Part shown: piece by piece, positions 24,301 through 30,967 of the stretch
Layout of the letters: each line of letters opens with the position of its first letter
Numbering within the stretch: position 1 is the first letter of the stretch
Assembly: GCA_037890055.1 (NCBI GenBank)
Contig: JBBKBD010000020.1
Strand: one strand, 5' to 3'
DNA: 37,161 nucleotides
Source of the DNA: Mediannikoviicoccus sp037890055
Lineage (GTDB): Bacteria > Bacillota > Clostridia > Tissierellales > Peptoniphilaceae
Notes under the pieces: generated by a model
Told to the model about the DNA's origin: nothing
Seen by the model: the letters and a program-made list of their open reading frames with translations, nothing else
The model's database searches: none
Position numbers and translations under genes: made by a program

Positions 24301-24453
24301 CTATTTTTTAGCATCTAAAACTATTTCCAACAATTCTTCGTAAATTTCAATCGTGTATAAAATTATCGCTTTTTGAAATTCACTTTTAGGATTAACCAAC
24401 TTCTTCACTAATTTGTCAATTCTCTTTTTTAATTCTTTTTCGATATCTTCCAT
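24301..24453 (-). CDS. Hypothetical helical phage protein (50 aa)
   Basis: The ATG at 24453 (12 nt after GGAGGTG) is chosen over a GTG further upstream that has no ribosome binding site. The protein is a highly charged helix (MEDIEKELKKRIDKLVKKLV) followed by IYEELLEIVLDAKK. It may be a short coiled coil. No function is suggested. Confidence 0.5.
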   Translation of the reverse strand: MEDIEKELKKRIDKLVKKLVNPKSEFQKAIILYTIEIYEELLEIVLDAKK

Positions 24454-24474
24454 ATATCGAATTATCACCTCCAA

Positions 24475-24527
24475 CCTCGCCTGCACTGTGTATAACGGTT
24501 TTAGTAAAAAATAATTTACAAGCGAGG
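24475..24527. repeat. Inverted repeat CCTCGC / GCGAGG in a gap
   Basis: CCTCGC (24475-24480) and GCGAGG (24522-24527) flank a 41-nt spacer in the non-coding gap between the 50-aa gene and DUF1064. On the minus strand the second copy lies just ahead of the GGAGG of the 50-aa gene. On the plus strand it is followed by a T run. The loop is large, so I am unsure that it forms. Confidence 0.3.
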
Positions 24528-24567
24528 ATTTTTTTATGTGAAATATAATTTTTTTACGACTACTACC

Positions 24568-24909
24568 TTAATTTTCTATAAAATTATATTCATCACCATA
24601 TTTTTTTAAGAACATTTTTTTCTTGATATTGTATACATCTGTTTTAAATCCTTTTGTATCCTCAACAATCCAGCATTTTTTTAAATTATCATAATATTTA
24701 AAGTCTGCTATATACGTTATTTTTCTTTGTGTTTTTCCCTGATGTTTAAAACTGTCCTGTAGTGTAAATTTAGGTTGTAATTCTAAGTCTTTAATTTCTC
24801 CTGCTTTTAATAACAGTTTTAATTCTCTATATCTATAAGCTTCTTTTTTGCTATCAAATTTTATTCCGTCAATTATTGTCTTTCTTGCATTATATTTATT
24901 TCTATACAT
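24568..24909 (-). CDS. DUF1064 nuclease-like protein
   Basis: The ATG at 24909 follows AAGGAAATATTG. The 113-aa protein matches DUF1064: NKYNARKTIIDGIKFDSKKE, then AYRYRELKLLLKAGEIKDLE, ITYIADFKYYDNLKKCWIVE and the end IKKKMFLKKYG. The conserved E-x12-D-x-E/V-D-x-K pattern suggests a PD-(D/E)XK-type nuclease. Such enzymes in phages are thought to cut recombination or replication intermediates. It overlaps the upstream gene by 8 nt. Confidence 0.85.
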   Translation of the reverse strand: MYRNKYNARKTIIDGIKFDSKKEAYRYRELKLLLKAGEIKDLELQPKFTLQDSFKHQGKTQRKITYIADFKYYDNLKKCWIVEDTKGFKTDVYNIKKKMFLKKYGDEYNFIEN

Positions 24910-25231
24910 CAATATTTCCTTTGTTTAAATTGTCTATATCTTCAAAAGTTACATAACCGTCGTTGATTAATTCTATTTGTTGATTGTAATAATCTATAAA
25001 CCTGTCTTGTCTAACCTTGCCAAATCCAAACTCTCTTTTTAATCCGTCCCTTGCAATAATTTCCATTTGCTTTGAAACGTCTTTATAAACCTCTGCAGTT
25101 GCTTTTGCCTTGACCTTTTCTGCTTCTCGATATACCTGTTTCTTAATATAGCCATTTAAATATTCTTGACTTTTAAATGTTATGCTCCCGTCTCTATTTT
25201 TCTTGAAATAATACTTATTTGACTTAAACAT
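24902..25231 (-). CDS. Hypothetical phage protein (109 aa)
   Basis: The ATG at 25231 follows AGGTGGAAAATATT. The basic N-terminal half (FKSNKYYFKKNRDGSITFKS) is followed by a long helix (VKAKATAEVYKDVSKQMEII) and an acidic end. No family recognised. Its place between an HNH protein and DUF1064 suggests a DNA-processing context. Confidence 0.6.
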   Translation of the reverse strand: MFKSNKYYFKKNRDGSITFKSQEYLNGYIKKQVYREAEKVKAKATAEVYKDVSKQMEIIARDGLKREFGFGKVRQDRFIDYYNQQIELINDGYVTFEDIDNLNKGNIDV

Positions 25232-25520
25232 AATATTTTCCACCTACAATTTCTCTAACTTCGTCTATCGTATATCCTTGTCTTTCTAAATTTTTCTGTG
25301 CCTGTTTTTTTAGTTTAAGGTCTAATTCTCTGTTTTGATGTACTCCTTCATTCCCTAAGTGACAATCAGTACATAAATCTATAATTAATTCCAGTCTTTC
25401 CGTTTTTCTTCTTCGACCATTTCCACCAAATATATGATGAATTTGTGTCGCAGGTCTTCCACATATTTCACATAATCCTTGAGACCTATCTTTTAAGGCT
25501 TTAACTAACTTTTTGTCCAA
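25224..25520 (-). CDS. HNH-family zinc-finger nuclease-like protein
   Basis: The TTG at 25520 is a better start than the ATG six codons before, since GGGAGG lies six bases upstream of it. The 98-aa product has a compact HNH-like site: GLCEICGRPATQIHHIFGGN, RLELIIDLCTDCHLGNEGVH. The Cys pairs CEIC and CTDC bind zinc, and the HH pair and the later His are the catalytic set. This type of small HNH protein is common in early regions of Firmicute phages. It overlaps the NinB-like gene by 20 nt. Confidence 0.8.
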   Translation of the reverse strand: MDKKLVKALKDRSQGLCEICGRPATQIHHIFGGNGRRRKTERLELIIDLCTDCHLGNEGVHQNRELDLKLKKQAQKNLERQGYTIDEVREIVGGKYYV

Positions 25521-26028
25521 ACAATACCTCCCATTCATCTTGATAATCTAATATAGGTATTTCTAATCTTGCAGCAAATCTTATAAACCAGTCTATTAAT
25601 TCTCCCATTTGCTTTTTATTGAATTTACTGCTTCCAGTAAAACATCTTAATAAAACTCTATCGTCAATGTAATCTATAATCCTGCATCGCCTAAAATTCT
25701 TCTTAAAAAAATCTACTGCATGTGAAAGTATTAAAAAATCTTCGTATTCTACACCAAGTTGTTCAATTCCCATTGTGTAGATTTCCCACCTACCGTCTTC
25801 TGTCTGGATCCCATTTATCCCTTCGTCTATATCTGAAATGATTTTCCACATCAAGGCGTTTTGCTGTAACGTTCTTCCTTGTCCGTCTTTCAATACTTTG
25901 ATTTTAGTTCTTTTTTGCTTTGCATCTTCTATTTCTTGTTCAGTTAAAAGATTTTTATCAAGCCTTGTAACCATGTATATTTTTCCTTGATTTTCGTATA
26001 CATTTTCAATAATTCCACTAAAGTCCAT
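25501..26028 (-). CDS. NinB-like recombination protein
   Basis: The ATG at 26028 follows GAGGAACAAC. The 175-aa product shows the features of NinB/Orf-type phage recombination proteins: DGQGRTLQQNALMWKIISDI near residue 45, and CFTGSSKFNKKQMGELIDWF near residue 130. In some Firmicute phages this module is fused to a C-terminal HNH domain, which here is the next gene. The protein probably helps loading onto or stabilising single-stranded DNA. The name is a family-level call. Confidence 0.6.
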   Translation of the reverse strand: MDFSGIIENVYENQGKIYMVTRLDKNLLTEQEIEDAKQKRTKIKVLKDGQGRTLQQNALMWKIISDIDEGINGIQTEDGRWEIYTMGIEQLGVEYEDFLILSHAVDFFKKNFRRCRIIDYIDDRVLLRCFTGSSKFNKKQMGELIDWFIRFAARLEIPILDYQDEWEVLFGQKVS

Positions 26029-26812
26029 GTTGTTCCTCAATCCTTTTTCTTACTGCATCAACTTGATTAATTAGTTTTATACTTCTGTAGTTTTCGATAT
26101 TATCAAAGTTGATTAAATAACCATTTGACATTTGACCTAATCGCCCAGCAGTCGCTTCATCAATTTTTAAAAGTTGATTAAAACTGTACTCACTTGTGAT
26201 TATTGTTTTTAATCCTCTGGAATACCTATAATCTAATATCTCAAATACGTATTGCTTTTCTGTTGAATTTCTAAAATCCGTATTTTTGAATAAATCGTCT
26301 ATATAGAGGTTTTTTATATTTTTGATTTTCCCTATATAATTATTTCTGTTTTGAGTATCAAGCGTTAAGCCTTTAAGCTCCTGCATAATCTCTCTAAACC
26401 TGTAATATAGTAAAGGCTCTTTATTTTCTTCCAATATTTTTTTAGCTGTTGCAGTTGCTAAATGTGACTTTCCAGTTCCTGATTTTCCTACAAGTAACAA
26501 TGTTTTTGCATCTTGATTTGTAGGAAATTCTTCGCAAATTAATTTCGCTATTTTTAAATCTTTTGAATATGCTTCAAATTTATCGAAAGTATAATTTTTT
26601 AAATTCTCACCTAATCCTGAATTTTTAATTATTTGTTTATATCGCTGTTCGATTTTACATTTACACGGTACATATTTATCTAATCCATACTTGTCTTTTC
26701 CAGCTTTTACATAACCTCTGTCTTTGCAAATTTCACAATTATAGCTTGTAGGTTCAGGCTTAATTGATATATTTTTTTGAATTTCTTTTAACATATCTTG
26801 TAGATTTGACAT
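26018..26812 (-). CDS. dnaC: DnaC-like helicase loader (AAA+ ATPase)
   Basis: The ATG at 26812 overlaps the upstream stop (TGATG), with AAGGGGATTG upstream. Residues 26-52 form a four-Cys zinc site (CEIC and CKC). The AAA+ part starts with LLLVGKSGTGKSHLATATAK (Walker A at 109-116), followed by IKNLYIDDLF (Walker B) and a sensor region (KTIITSEYSFNQLL, then AGRLGQMS). It loads replicative helicase at the phage origin, in partnership with the Lin1244-type protein upstream. Confidence 0.93.
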   Translation of the reverse strand: MSNLQDMLKEIQKNISIKPEPTSYNCEICKDRGYVKAGKDKYGLDKYVPCKCKIEQRYKQIIKNSGLGENLKNYTFDKFEAYSKDLKIAKLICEEFPTNQDAKTLLLVGKSGTGKSHLATATAKKILEENKEPLLYYRFREIMQELKGLTLDTQNRNNYIGKIKNIKNLYIDDLFKNTDFRNSTEKQYVFEILDYRYSRGLKTIITSEYSFNQLLKIDEATAGRLGQMSNGYLINFDNIENYRSIKLINQVDAVRKRIEEQHGL

Positions 26813-27627
26813 CACAATCCCCTTTCTGCAATTTCATCCCACTCACTCCCGAGCCGATTGTCAAAATTCGAATTGCCCCTGAGTGGATAAAAGGATAACC
26901 AGCCTTTTTCAATAGAATTATTGACTATCTGGATTTTCTCCCGTTCATTTTTTGCACTTTTAGTAAGATTATTTAAATTGAGTTTTAATGCTTGTATAGT
27001 AAAAGGCTTTTTAGGATTTGATTTTCTATAGGCGACATAATCCTGTAATGATTTTTGCAAATTAAGGTCACTAGTATAATCTAAAATAATAGAATTATAG
27101 GTTTCCTTTTTTTCTTTTGTTTCTTTACTTTCTTTTCTTTTACTTTCTTTTCTTTTCTTTTCTTTAGCATCAAAATGCATTTCGTCTGAATTGCTATCGT
27201 TATGCGACTGCATTGCGTTTGTATTACAGTCGCTATTGCTATCATCTTCAGTCGCATTTTTTTCTTGTTCTTTTTGTTTATTCCAACGTGCTTGTGCAGC
27301 TCTTCTCGCATTTTCACTTTTAGCTTTTTCTTTTTTATCTTTAATTGCCATTCTGTCCATAAAACTATTTGAATAGAAATGTTCTCCGTCTTCTGTTAAT
27401 ACAAATAAATCAAAATCTTCAACAACTTTTTTTATCTTTTCTGCATCAACTCTTAAATCAAATGCTATAATTTTATAATCTCTTGAACTGGTATAGTCTT
27501 TATTTTCTCTCAATCTTTCCAGAAGCATAAAATAAATTCCATAGCCTTCTGCACCAAGTTCCATTCGAAGTCTTATTATCTTTTCATCGTTTCTTGCATT
27601 GAAGTCATGTGAAAAATATCCAACCAT
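26812..27627 (-). CDS. Replication initiation protein (Lin1244/Lin1753-type N-terminal domain)
   Basis: This 271-aa protein starts YFSHDFNARNDEKIIRLRME, then GAEGYGIYFMLLERLRENKD, the hallmark of the Lin1244/Lin1753 domain (winged helix, DnaD-associated). A long low-complexity linker (residues ~115-175) is rich in Asn/Ser/Asp and then in Lys/Ser/Glu (KEKKRKESKRKESKETKEKK). The C-terminal segment (LDYTSDLNLQKSLQDYVAYR) resembles a DnaD-like tail. It should bind the origin and recruit the DnaC-type loader encoded next. Repeats inside the linker DNA look like the origin itself. GAGGTTAAAA precedes the start. Confidence 0.85.
   Translation of the reverse strand: MVGYFSHDFNARNDEKIIRLRMELGAEGYGIYFMLLERLRENKDYTSSRDYKIIAFDLRVDAEKIKKVVEDFDLFVLTEDGEHFYSNSFMDRMAIKDKKEKAKSENARRAAQARWNKQKEQEKNATEDDSNSDCNTNAMQSHNDSNSDEMHFDAKEKKRKESKRKESKETKEKKETYNSIILDYTSDLNLQKSLQDYVAYRKSNPKKPFTIQALKLNLNNLTKSAKNEREKIQIVNNSIEKGWLSFYPLRGNSNFDNRLGSEWDEIAERGL
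27104..27168 (-). repeat. A-rich simple repeat (AAAGA units) in the replication gene
   Basis: The stretch is an almost uninterrupted purine run on the minus strand made of AAAGA/AAAAG units that encode the Lys/Ser/Glu part of the linker. It could be length-variable. It lies next to the putative iterons. Confidence 0.6.
27190..27256. other. Candidate replication origin (iteron-like repeats)
   Basis: Inside the replication initiation gene, ATTGCTATC occurs twice in direct orientation (27190-27198, 27235-27243). The 7-bp core CAGTCGC/GCGACTG occurs three times: TGCGACTG 27203-27210, CAGTCGCT 27227-27234 and CAGTCGCA 27249-27256. The two parallel copies are 22 bp apart, near two helical turns. 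As in lambda, phage origins often lie in the initiator gene. No replication evidence is available. Confidence 0.4.
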
Positions 27628-27640
27628 TTTTAACCTCTTT

Positions 27641-28216
27641 CTATTGCACTTCTTTTATAATTTCATCTGCTAAAAAGTCTGGTAAGTTCTGAATTTCTTT
27701 AAATGTAATTCCTTTACTTTGTAAAGTTTTCATAAATTTTTCTTGCTTTGTAGAATATAGATTTTTCAATACTGTGTATTGTTGTTTTGTGATTTTACCG
27801 TTTGAACTATTATCCAGTGAGTCTACTTCTATAGCTGAATCTTGTTTTGCATCATCAAGTGCATATAGGTTTTGTAAAGCATATTTTTTTGAATAACTTA
27901 TTGCTGACCCTGTAATTTGACATTCATTCATCTTCTTATGGTCTACTTGTTCTCTTGTTGGTGCATTTATTTCTATAACCTCTGTAGGTTCTTCTGCATT
28001 AATTAATATAATTTTTGTATTTACGTATCTTTCAGTACCTAATAAAAAGCTTTCTGCACTGCATATTTGAGTTAGTTTATATTCTTTTAATAAAGGCTTG
28101 ACTGCTTCTAATATGCTTTCGGCATTTCTATATGTGAAATTTCCGAATTTGTTATATTCAGTTTTTTCAACTTTTAATTTATTTTGAATTTCTGTTAATT
28201 TTTCATAAATGTTCAT
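27641..28216 (-). CDS. erf: Erf-like single-strand annealing protein
   Basis: This 191-aa protein fits the Erf family: NIYEKLTEIQNKLKVEKTEY, FTYRNAESILEAVKPLLKEY, and ECQITGSAISYSKKYALQNL followed by LYALDDAKQD. The C-terminal ~40 residues are a separate small domain (ITKQQYTVLKNLYSTKQEKF). Erf proteins anneal homologous single strands during phage DNA recombination and circularisation. AAGGAGCTTAAAA precedes the start. Gam-like and SSB are in the same operon. Confidence 0.88.
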   Translation of the reverse strand: MNIYEKLTEIQNKLKVEKTEYNKFGNFTYRNAESILEAVKPLLKEYKLTQICSAESFLLGTERYVNTKIILINAEEPTEVIEINAPTREQVDHKKMNECQITGSAISYSKKYALQNLYALDDAKQDSAIEVDSLDNSSNGKITKQQYTVLKNLYSTKQEKFMKTLQSKGITFKEIQNLPDFLADEIIKEVQ

Positions 28217-28303
28217 TTTTTAAGCTCCTTATGCTATAATAAATATAGGTTAATTTTTCATAGATGCCTGACCGATTTGTTACTCGGCAGGCACCTTTTT
28301 TAT
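28212..28303 (+). ncRNA. Candidate small RNA, antisense to the early operon
   Basis: On the plus strand TTCATT (28212-28217) and TATAAT (28235-28240, preceded by TGC) form a promoter with a 17-nt spacer, so a transcript would start near 28247. It would end at a perfect intrinsic terminator: TGCCTG-A-CCGA (28265-28275), an 8-nt loop and TCGG-CAGGCA (28284-28293), then CC and six T. The whole unit sits in the 83-nt gap between the Gam-like and Erf genes, against their direction. It looks like a free-standing transcription unit of about 55 nt, not a leader. Confidence 0.55.
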
Positions 28304-28791
28304 TTAATACTTGTAATAAAATTCTTATTTTCTAAAACTTTAATGTGCTCTAGTATTTCACCGTCGTCTGTTACTACTGTTCCGTCTTCTAATATAGTTA
28401 AATTCTTTCTAAGTTCATTTTTATTTAATGATTTTTTTACTTTAATAAATTCATCTTTATTACTTGCTTCTAATTGTTTTATAATCGCTTCTTCATCATC
28501 ATAAGTCCAATTAGTTGATTTTCTGTAATATCCACTTCCGACTGCTGTTTTTAGCTTGTAATTTGGATTTTCTTTTAATCTTTCGTCTGCATATTCTTTA
28601 ATTTTGTATTCAAAATAATTTTTTGTATCTTCATAATTTTTTCTTTGATTTTCTAAATATTCTTTATATCTTGTAATTTCTTGATTAACATATTGTTCCT
28701 GTTCGTCTAGTTCTTTTTTAGCTTCTTTTATTTTTTTAAATGCCCAATCAACTTCGTTTAGATTTGTTATTTTCCATTCTTTTTTTTCCAT
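28300..28791 (-). CDS. Gam-like host nuclease inhibitor
   Basis: This 163-aa protein is a long coiled coil at first (LDEQEQYVNQEITRYKEYLE) with a C-terminal globular part: LKTAVGSGYYRKSTNWTYDD, then NKDEFIKVKKSLNKNELRKN. This order matches Gam of Mu and siphovirus Gp157-type proteins, which protect DNA ends from RecBCD/AddAB. Its stop codon overlaps the T run of the plus-strand terminator at 28296-28301. GGAGGTTTAAT precedes the start. Confidence 0.8.
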   Translation of the reverse strand: MEKKEWKITNLNEVDWAFKKIKEAKKELDEQEQYVNQEITRYKEYLENQRKNYEDTKNYFEYKIKEYADERLKENPNYKLKTAVGSGYYRKSTNWTYDDEEAIIKQLEASNKDEFIKVKKSLNKNELRKNLTILEDGTVVTDDGEILEHIKVLENKNFITSIK

Positions 28792-28792
28792 A

Positions 28793-29005
28793 TTAAACCT
28801 CCAAGAAAGCCTTAATTAAAAATCTTGTCCACAAAACATAGCTTAAAATTGTTAATGATACTGTAAATAAAATAAAATTTAATTTTTTCCAGCCTTCAAT
28901 TTCTAACTTATTTTTTCTTTTGAATGCCCTGTACCAGTAAATACTCTCTCTGATTATTCTTGCTGTTTCTGTGTCTTTAAATTGCTTTTTCTTTTGTTTT
29001 TCCAT
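28793..29005 (-). CDS. Membrane protein (70 aa)
   Basis: The N-terminal half is basic and soluble (KKKQFKDTETARIIRESIYW), and the C-terminal half has a membrane span (LNFILFTVSLTILSYVLWT). Function unknown. It overlaps the upstream gene by 29 nt, and AAGGAGATCGAAA precedes the ATG. Its place next to Gam may be incidental. Confidence 0.6.
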   Translation of the reverse strand: MEKQKKKQFKDTETARIIRESIYWYRAFKRKNKLEIEGWKKLNFILFTVSLTILSYVLWTRFLIKAFLEV

Positions 29006-29504
29006 TTTCGATCTCCTTAACTTTTAAATTTAATTCTTCAATTTGTTCTGCAATTTTACCTTCTAAAAATCTATAATATTCATAATCATAGACACTTAAT
29101 CCATGTATTGAATATTCATCATCGTAAAATCTATACTTCTTTAAATTGTTATTTATTTGTAAAATCCTATATTGTACATCTAAATCTTCTTGTATTATTC
29201 TTTCTGTATCTTCATTCCATTTAAAATACTGACTTATTGTTTCAACTGCTTTGTAAACATCTTCTTTATAAATTCCTAATTCGTTCCAAGCCCTATTCTC
29301 TTTAATTGCTTCTTCATAATTTTTAGGATTGAAAACGTCTACTCCTAAATAATCAACTGCTTCGTGTGATATTTCTGCTAGTGCAAAACTTTCGTTATCA
29401 TCGTTATAAATTCTAATTTCTACTATTGTTCTAAATCCTGAATAAATTCCTTCAATAAAACACCTGCTGTGATGTAGTGTTCTAAGTGCATCTTTTAAAT
29501 CCAT
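28977..29504 (-). CDS. Hypothetical phage protein (175 aa)
   Basis: I do not recognise this protein. An N-terminal part (HHSRCFIEGIYSGFRTIVEI) is followed by an acidic Tyr-rich middle and a C-terminal helix (EGKIAEQIEELNLKVKEIEN), which may be a coiled coil. GGAGGTAAAA precedes the start. No catalytic motif is visible. Confidence 0.6.
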   Translation of the reverse strand: MDLKDALRTLHHSRCFIEGIYSGFRTIVEIRIYNDDNESFALAEISHEAVDYLGVDVFNPKNYEEAIKENRAWNELGIYKEDVYKAVETISQYFKWNEDTERIIQEDLDVQYRILQINNNLKKYRFYDDEYSIHGLSVYDYEYYRFLEGKIAEQIEELNLKVKEIENGKTKEKAI

Positions 29505-29513
29505 TTTTACCTC

Positions 29514-29750
29514 CTAATCTTCGTTAATATAATCTTCATAATCTTTTGTAATTGCTTTAATTAACATTGCCTTTTCGTCTTCAAAACACAAGTTAAAATC
29601 GCTCATAAAATCTATTGCCCAAGCGTTATACGGAAATATTTTTATAAGCATATGCCCTACCTCATCATATACGCACAAATAGATGTTTCTCATTTCAAAG
29701 TTAAAACCAATCTCATTACAAGCCTTATTTAGGTTTTTAAATTTAATCAT
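29514..29750 (-). CDS. Hypothetical phage protein (78 aa)
   Basis: I do not recognise this family. It starts IKFKNLNKACNEIGFNFEMR, has a central strand (YLCVYDEVGHMLIKIFPYNA), and ends acidic (DYEDYINED). The start overlaps the previous gene by 4 nt (ATGA). Early operon position only. Confidence 0.6.
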   Translation of the reverse strand: MIKFKNLNKACNEIGFNFEMRNIYLCVYDEVGHMLIKIFPYNAWAIDFMSDFNLCFEDEKAMLIKAITKDYEDYINED

Positions 29751-29980
29751 TTAGTAACTCCTTTAAGCTTTTCTTGAATTTCGACCATTTGATTAAGTCC
29801 AAAAATGTATCCGATTAACATTTCATCGCTAAGTTCTGTAAAATCATGTAATAAATATTCTTCTACTATTTCCAAATCTTCCGAATCCCTAAATATCCAA
29901 AATTTTTCATCTGATCCATATCTAATATTCTTATAAGTTACATTTTTTACTGCTTCTGCAAATTCTTTGAATTCTATCAT
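29747..29980 (-). CDS. Hypothetical phage protein (77 aa), related to the 75-aa protein at 21185-21412
   Basis: The protein starts MIEFKEFAEAVKNVTYKNIR and has the segment LEIVEEYLLHDFTELSDEML followed by GLNQMVEIQ. This order matches the 75-aa protein at 21185-21412 (IIEEVIGLNFENI, then GLKQMHDI). I suggest the two are paralogues that copied within the phage or came from a common source. Function unknown. Confidence 0.6.
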   Translation of the reverse strand: MIEFKEFAEAVKNVTYKNIRYGSDEKFWIFRDSEDLEIVEEYLLHDFTELSDEMLIGYIFGLNQMVEIQEKLKGVTK

Positions 29981-29992
29981 TTTTTAATTCTC

Positions 29993-30175
29993 CTAATTAA
30001 TTCCGTATTCACACATTTTTCTATCATTTAAAAAGTTGTTTAAATCTTCTTTGCTAAAAAATATCTTGCCACCTATTTTTGAAAATATTAATCCTCGGCT
30101 TCTCCAGTTGTACAAAGTTGCTTTTGATATATCAAAATATTCTTGTACTTCTTCTGCTGTCATATAATCTTTCAT
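29993..30175 (-). CDS. Xis-like helix-turn-helix protein (60 aa)
   Basis: The ATG at 30175 follows AAAGGAGTAAAT. A longer form would run into the Cro-like gene. The product is a MerR/HTH_17-type winged helix (MKDYMTAEEVQEYFDISKAT, then LYNWRSRGLIFSKIGG). It matches excisionase/helix-turn-helix adaptors that bend DNA in the att region. Its distance from the integrase and opposite strand also suit a small DNA-binding regulator. Confidence 0.75.
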   Translation of the reverse strand: MKDYMTAEEVQEYFDISKATLYNWRSRGLIFSKIGGKIFFSKEDLNNFLNDRKMCEYGIN

Positions 30176-30206
30176 ATTTACTCCTTTCTGCGTGAACTTA
30201 TTTTCT

Positions 30207-30425
30207 TTATTGTTCATGTACTATGAACCTAGTTGGTAAAAAAATTTCTTTTTCTTCGCTTTCATCTATATCTAATATTTCACATATTTTTTCTTTCATT
30301 TCTCTACTTATAGTTAAATTCCCGTTTTCTATTTCACACATAGTTGCCCCTTGAATATCCAATTCTTTAGCTAAGTCTTGTTGATACATTTGTTTTAATA
30401 ATCTTTTTGCTTTTAATTTATTCAA
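30207..30425 (-). CDS. Cro-like XRE regulator (72 aa, TTG start)
   Basis: The TTG at 30425 is preceded by AGAGAGGTGAAAAATA. The first gene of the leftward early transcript, it has a helix-turn-helix: QQDLAKELDIQGATMCEIEN, then LTISREMKEKICEILDIDES. The position, divergent from the repressors, is that of Cro. It should bind the same operators and repress the lysogenic promoter during lytic growth. Confidence 0.75.
   Translation of the reverse strand: MNKLKAKRLLKQMYQQDLAKELDIQGATMCEIENGNLTISREMKEKICEILDIDESEEKEIFLPTRFIVHEQ
30212..30228. promoter_or_regulatory. Operator-like dyad GTTCAT-N5-ATGAAC
   Basis: GTTCAT (30212-30217) and ATGAAC (30223-30228) form a perfect inverted repeat at the 3' end of the Cro-like gene, upstream of the Xis-like gene. 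The half-site GTTCAT is shared with the two copies in the divergent promoter region, and a similar TGAACTTA follows at 30193-30200. It may be an additional repressor site. Confidence 0.45.
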
Positions 30426-30456
30426 TATTTTTCACCTCTCTTTTATTTCTATCTAT

Positions 30457-30485
30457 ATGATATCATGATTTCATGAACTTGTAAA
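30457..30485 (-). promoter_or_regulatory. Early leftward promoter (PR-like)
   Basis: On the minus strand TTTACA (30480-30485) and TATCAT (30457-30462) are 17 nt apart, ahead of the Cro-like gene. A TTCATGAA site (30470-30477) lies in the spacer, so a bound repressor would block RNA polymerase. Confidence 0.7.
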
Positions 30486-30511
30486 GTATTTTTATGATTA
30501 TTCATGAACTT
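30470..30511. promoter_or_regulatory. Two operator copies (TCATGAACTT)
   Basis: TCATGAACTT occurs at 30471-30480 and 30502-30511 as direct repeats 31 bp apart (about three helical turns). Each contains the palindrome TTCATGAA. One overlaps the leftward promoter, and the other is beside the likely rightward promoter. This arrangement suits cooperative repressor binding. Confidence 0.65.
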
Positions 30512-30513
30512 AT

Positions 30514-30542
30514 TAGTTATTTCATTGATTAAAGGGTATGAT
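30514..30542 (+). promoter_or_regulatory. Possible repressor promoter
   Basis: TATGAT (30537-30542) has a weak TAGTTA (30514-30519) 17 nt upstream. TATAAC at 30543-30548 is an alternative -10. It would drive the lysogeny genes. The -35 match is poor, which fits a promoter activated or held by the repressor. Confidence 0.35.
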
Positions 30543-30574
30543 TATAACAAATAATATTGTAAGGGGTAGTTTTT

Positions 30575-30967
30575 ATGTTTAGCATTGGAAACAGAATTAA
30601 ATTTTTAAGAGAGAAGGCAGAGGTCACTCAAACAGAATTAGCTAAGATATTGAAATTATCAAAGTCAACAATATCTCAATATGAAACAGATACCAATACA
30701 CCACCAGACGATATTAAAATAGCAATGGCAAATTATTTTAATGTTAGTCTTGATTATCTTATGGGTAGAACTGAAGACCCTACGCCTATAAATAAAAATG
30801 ATGTAGATATACTTACTAAATTGGAAGAAGTTGATTTTGTATTGGAAAGTGTCCCTAATTTAGCACTTCGAGGTAAGGTCTTAGATGAAGAAACAAGAGA
30901 ACTTCTAAAAACATCATTAGCAATGGCAATTCAAATTTCTAAAACACAAGCCGGTAAAAATGAGTAA
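30575..30967 (+). CDS. XRE repressor 1 of the array
   Basis: This 130-aa protein is the first gene rightward of the control region, so it is the likeliest lysogeny repressor. The HTH is at residues ~17-40 (TQTELAKILKLSKSTISQYE). FNVSLDYLMGRTEDP links it to a short C-terminal domain with LDEETRELLKTSLAMAIQIS. It lacks a LexA-type peptidase domain, so induction needs another factor such as ImmA. The same architecture is repeated in the next two genes and in the one at 32307. AAGGGGTAGTTTTT precedes the ATG. Confidence 0.85.
   Translation: MFSIGNRIKFLREKAEVTQTELAKILKLSKSTISQYETDTNTPPDDIKIAMANYFNVSLDYLMGRTEDPTPINKNDVDILTKLEEVDFVLESVPNLALRGKVLDEETRELLKTSLAMAIQISKTQAGKNE

Noticed and set aside
27081..27317. 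78-aa ORF in the replication gene linker
   Set aside because: A shifted-frame translation of the A-rich tract (Lys-rich), with no ribosome binding site.
28264..28335. 23-codon plus-strand ORF starting in the hairpin (MPDRFVTRQ)
   Set aside because: No ribosome binding site, and the reading frame is the terminator hairpin followed by antisense of the Gam-like gene.
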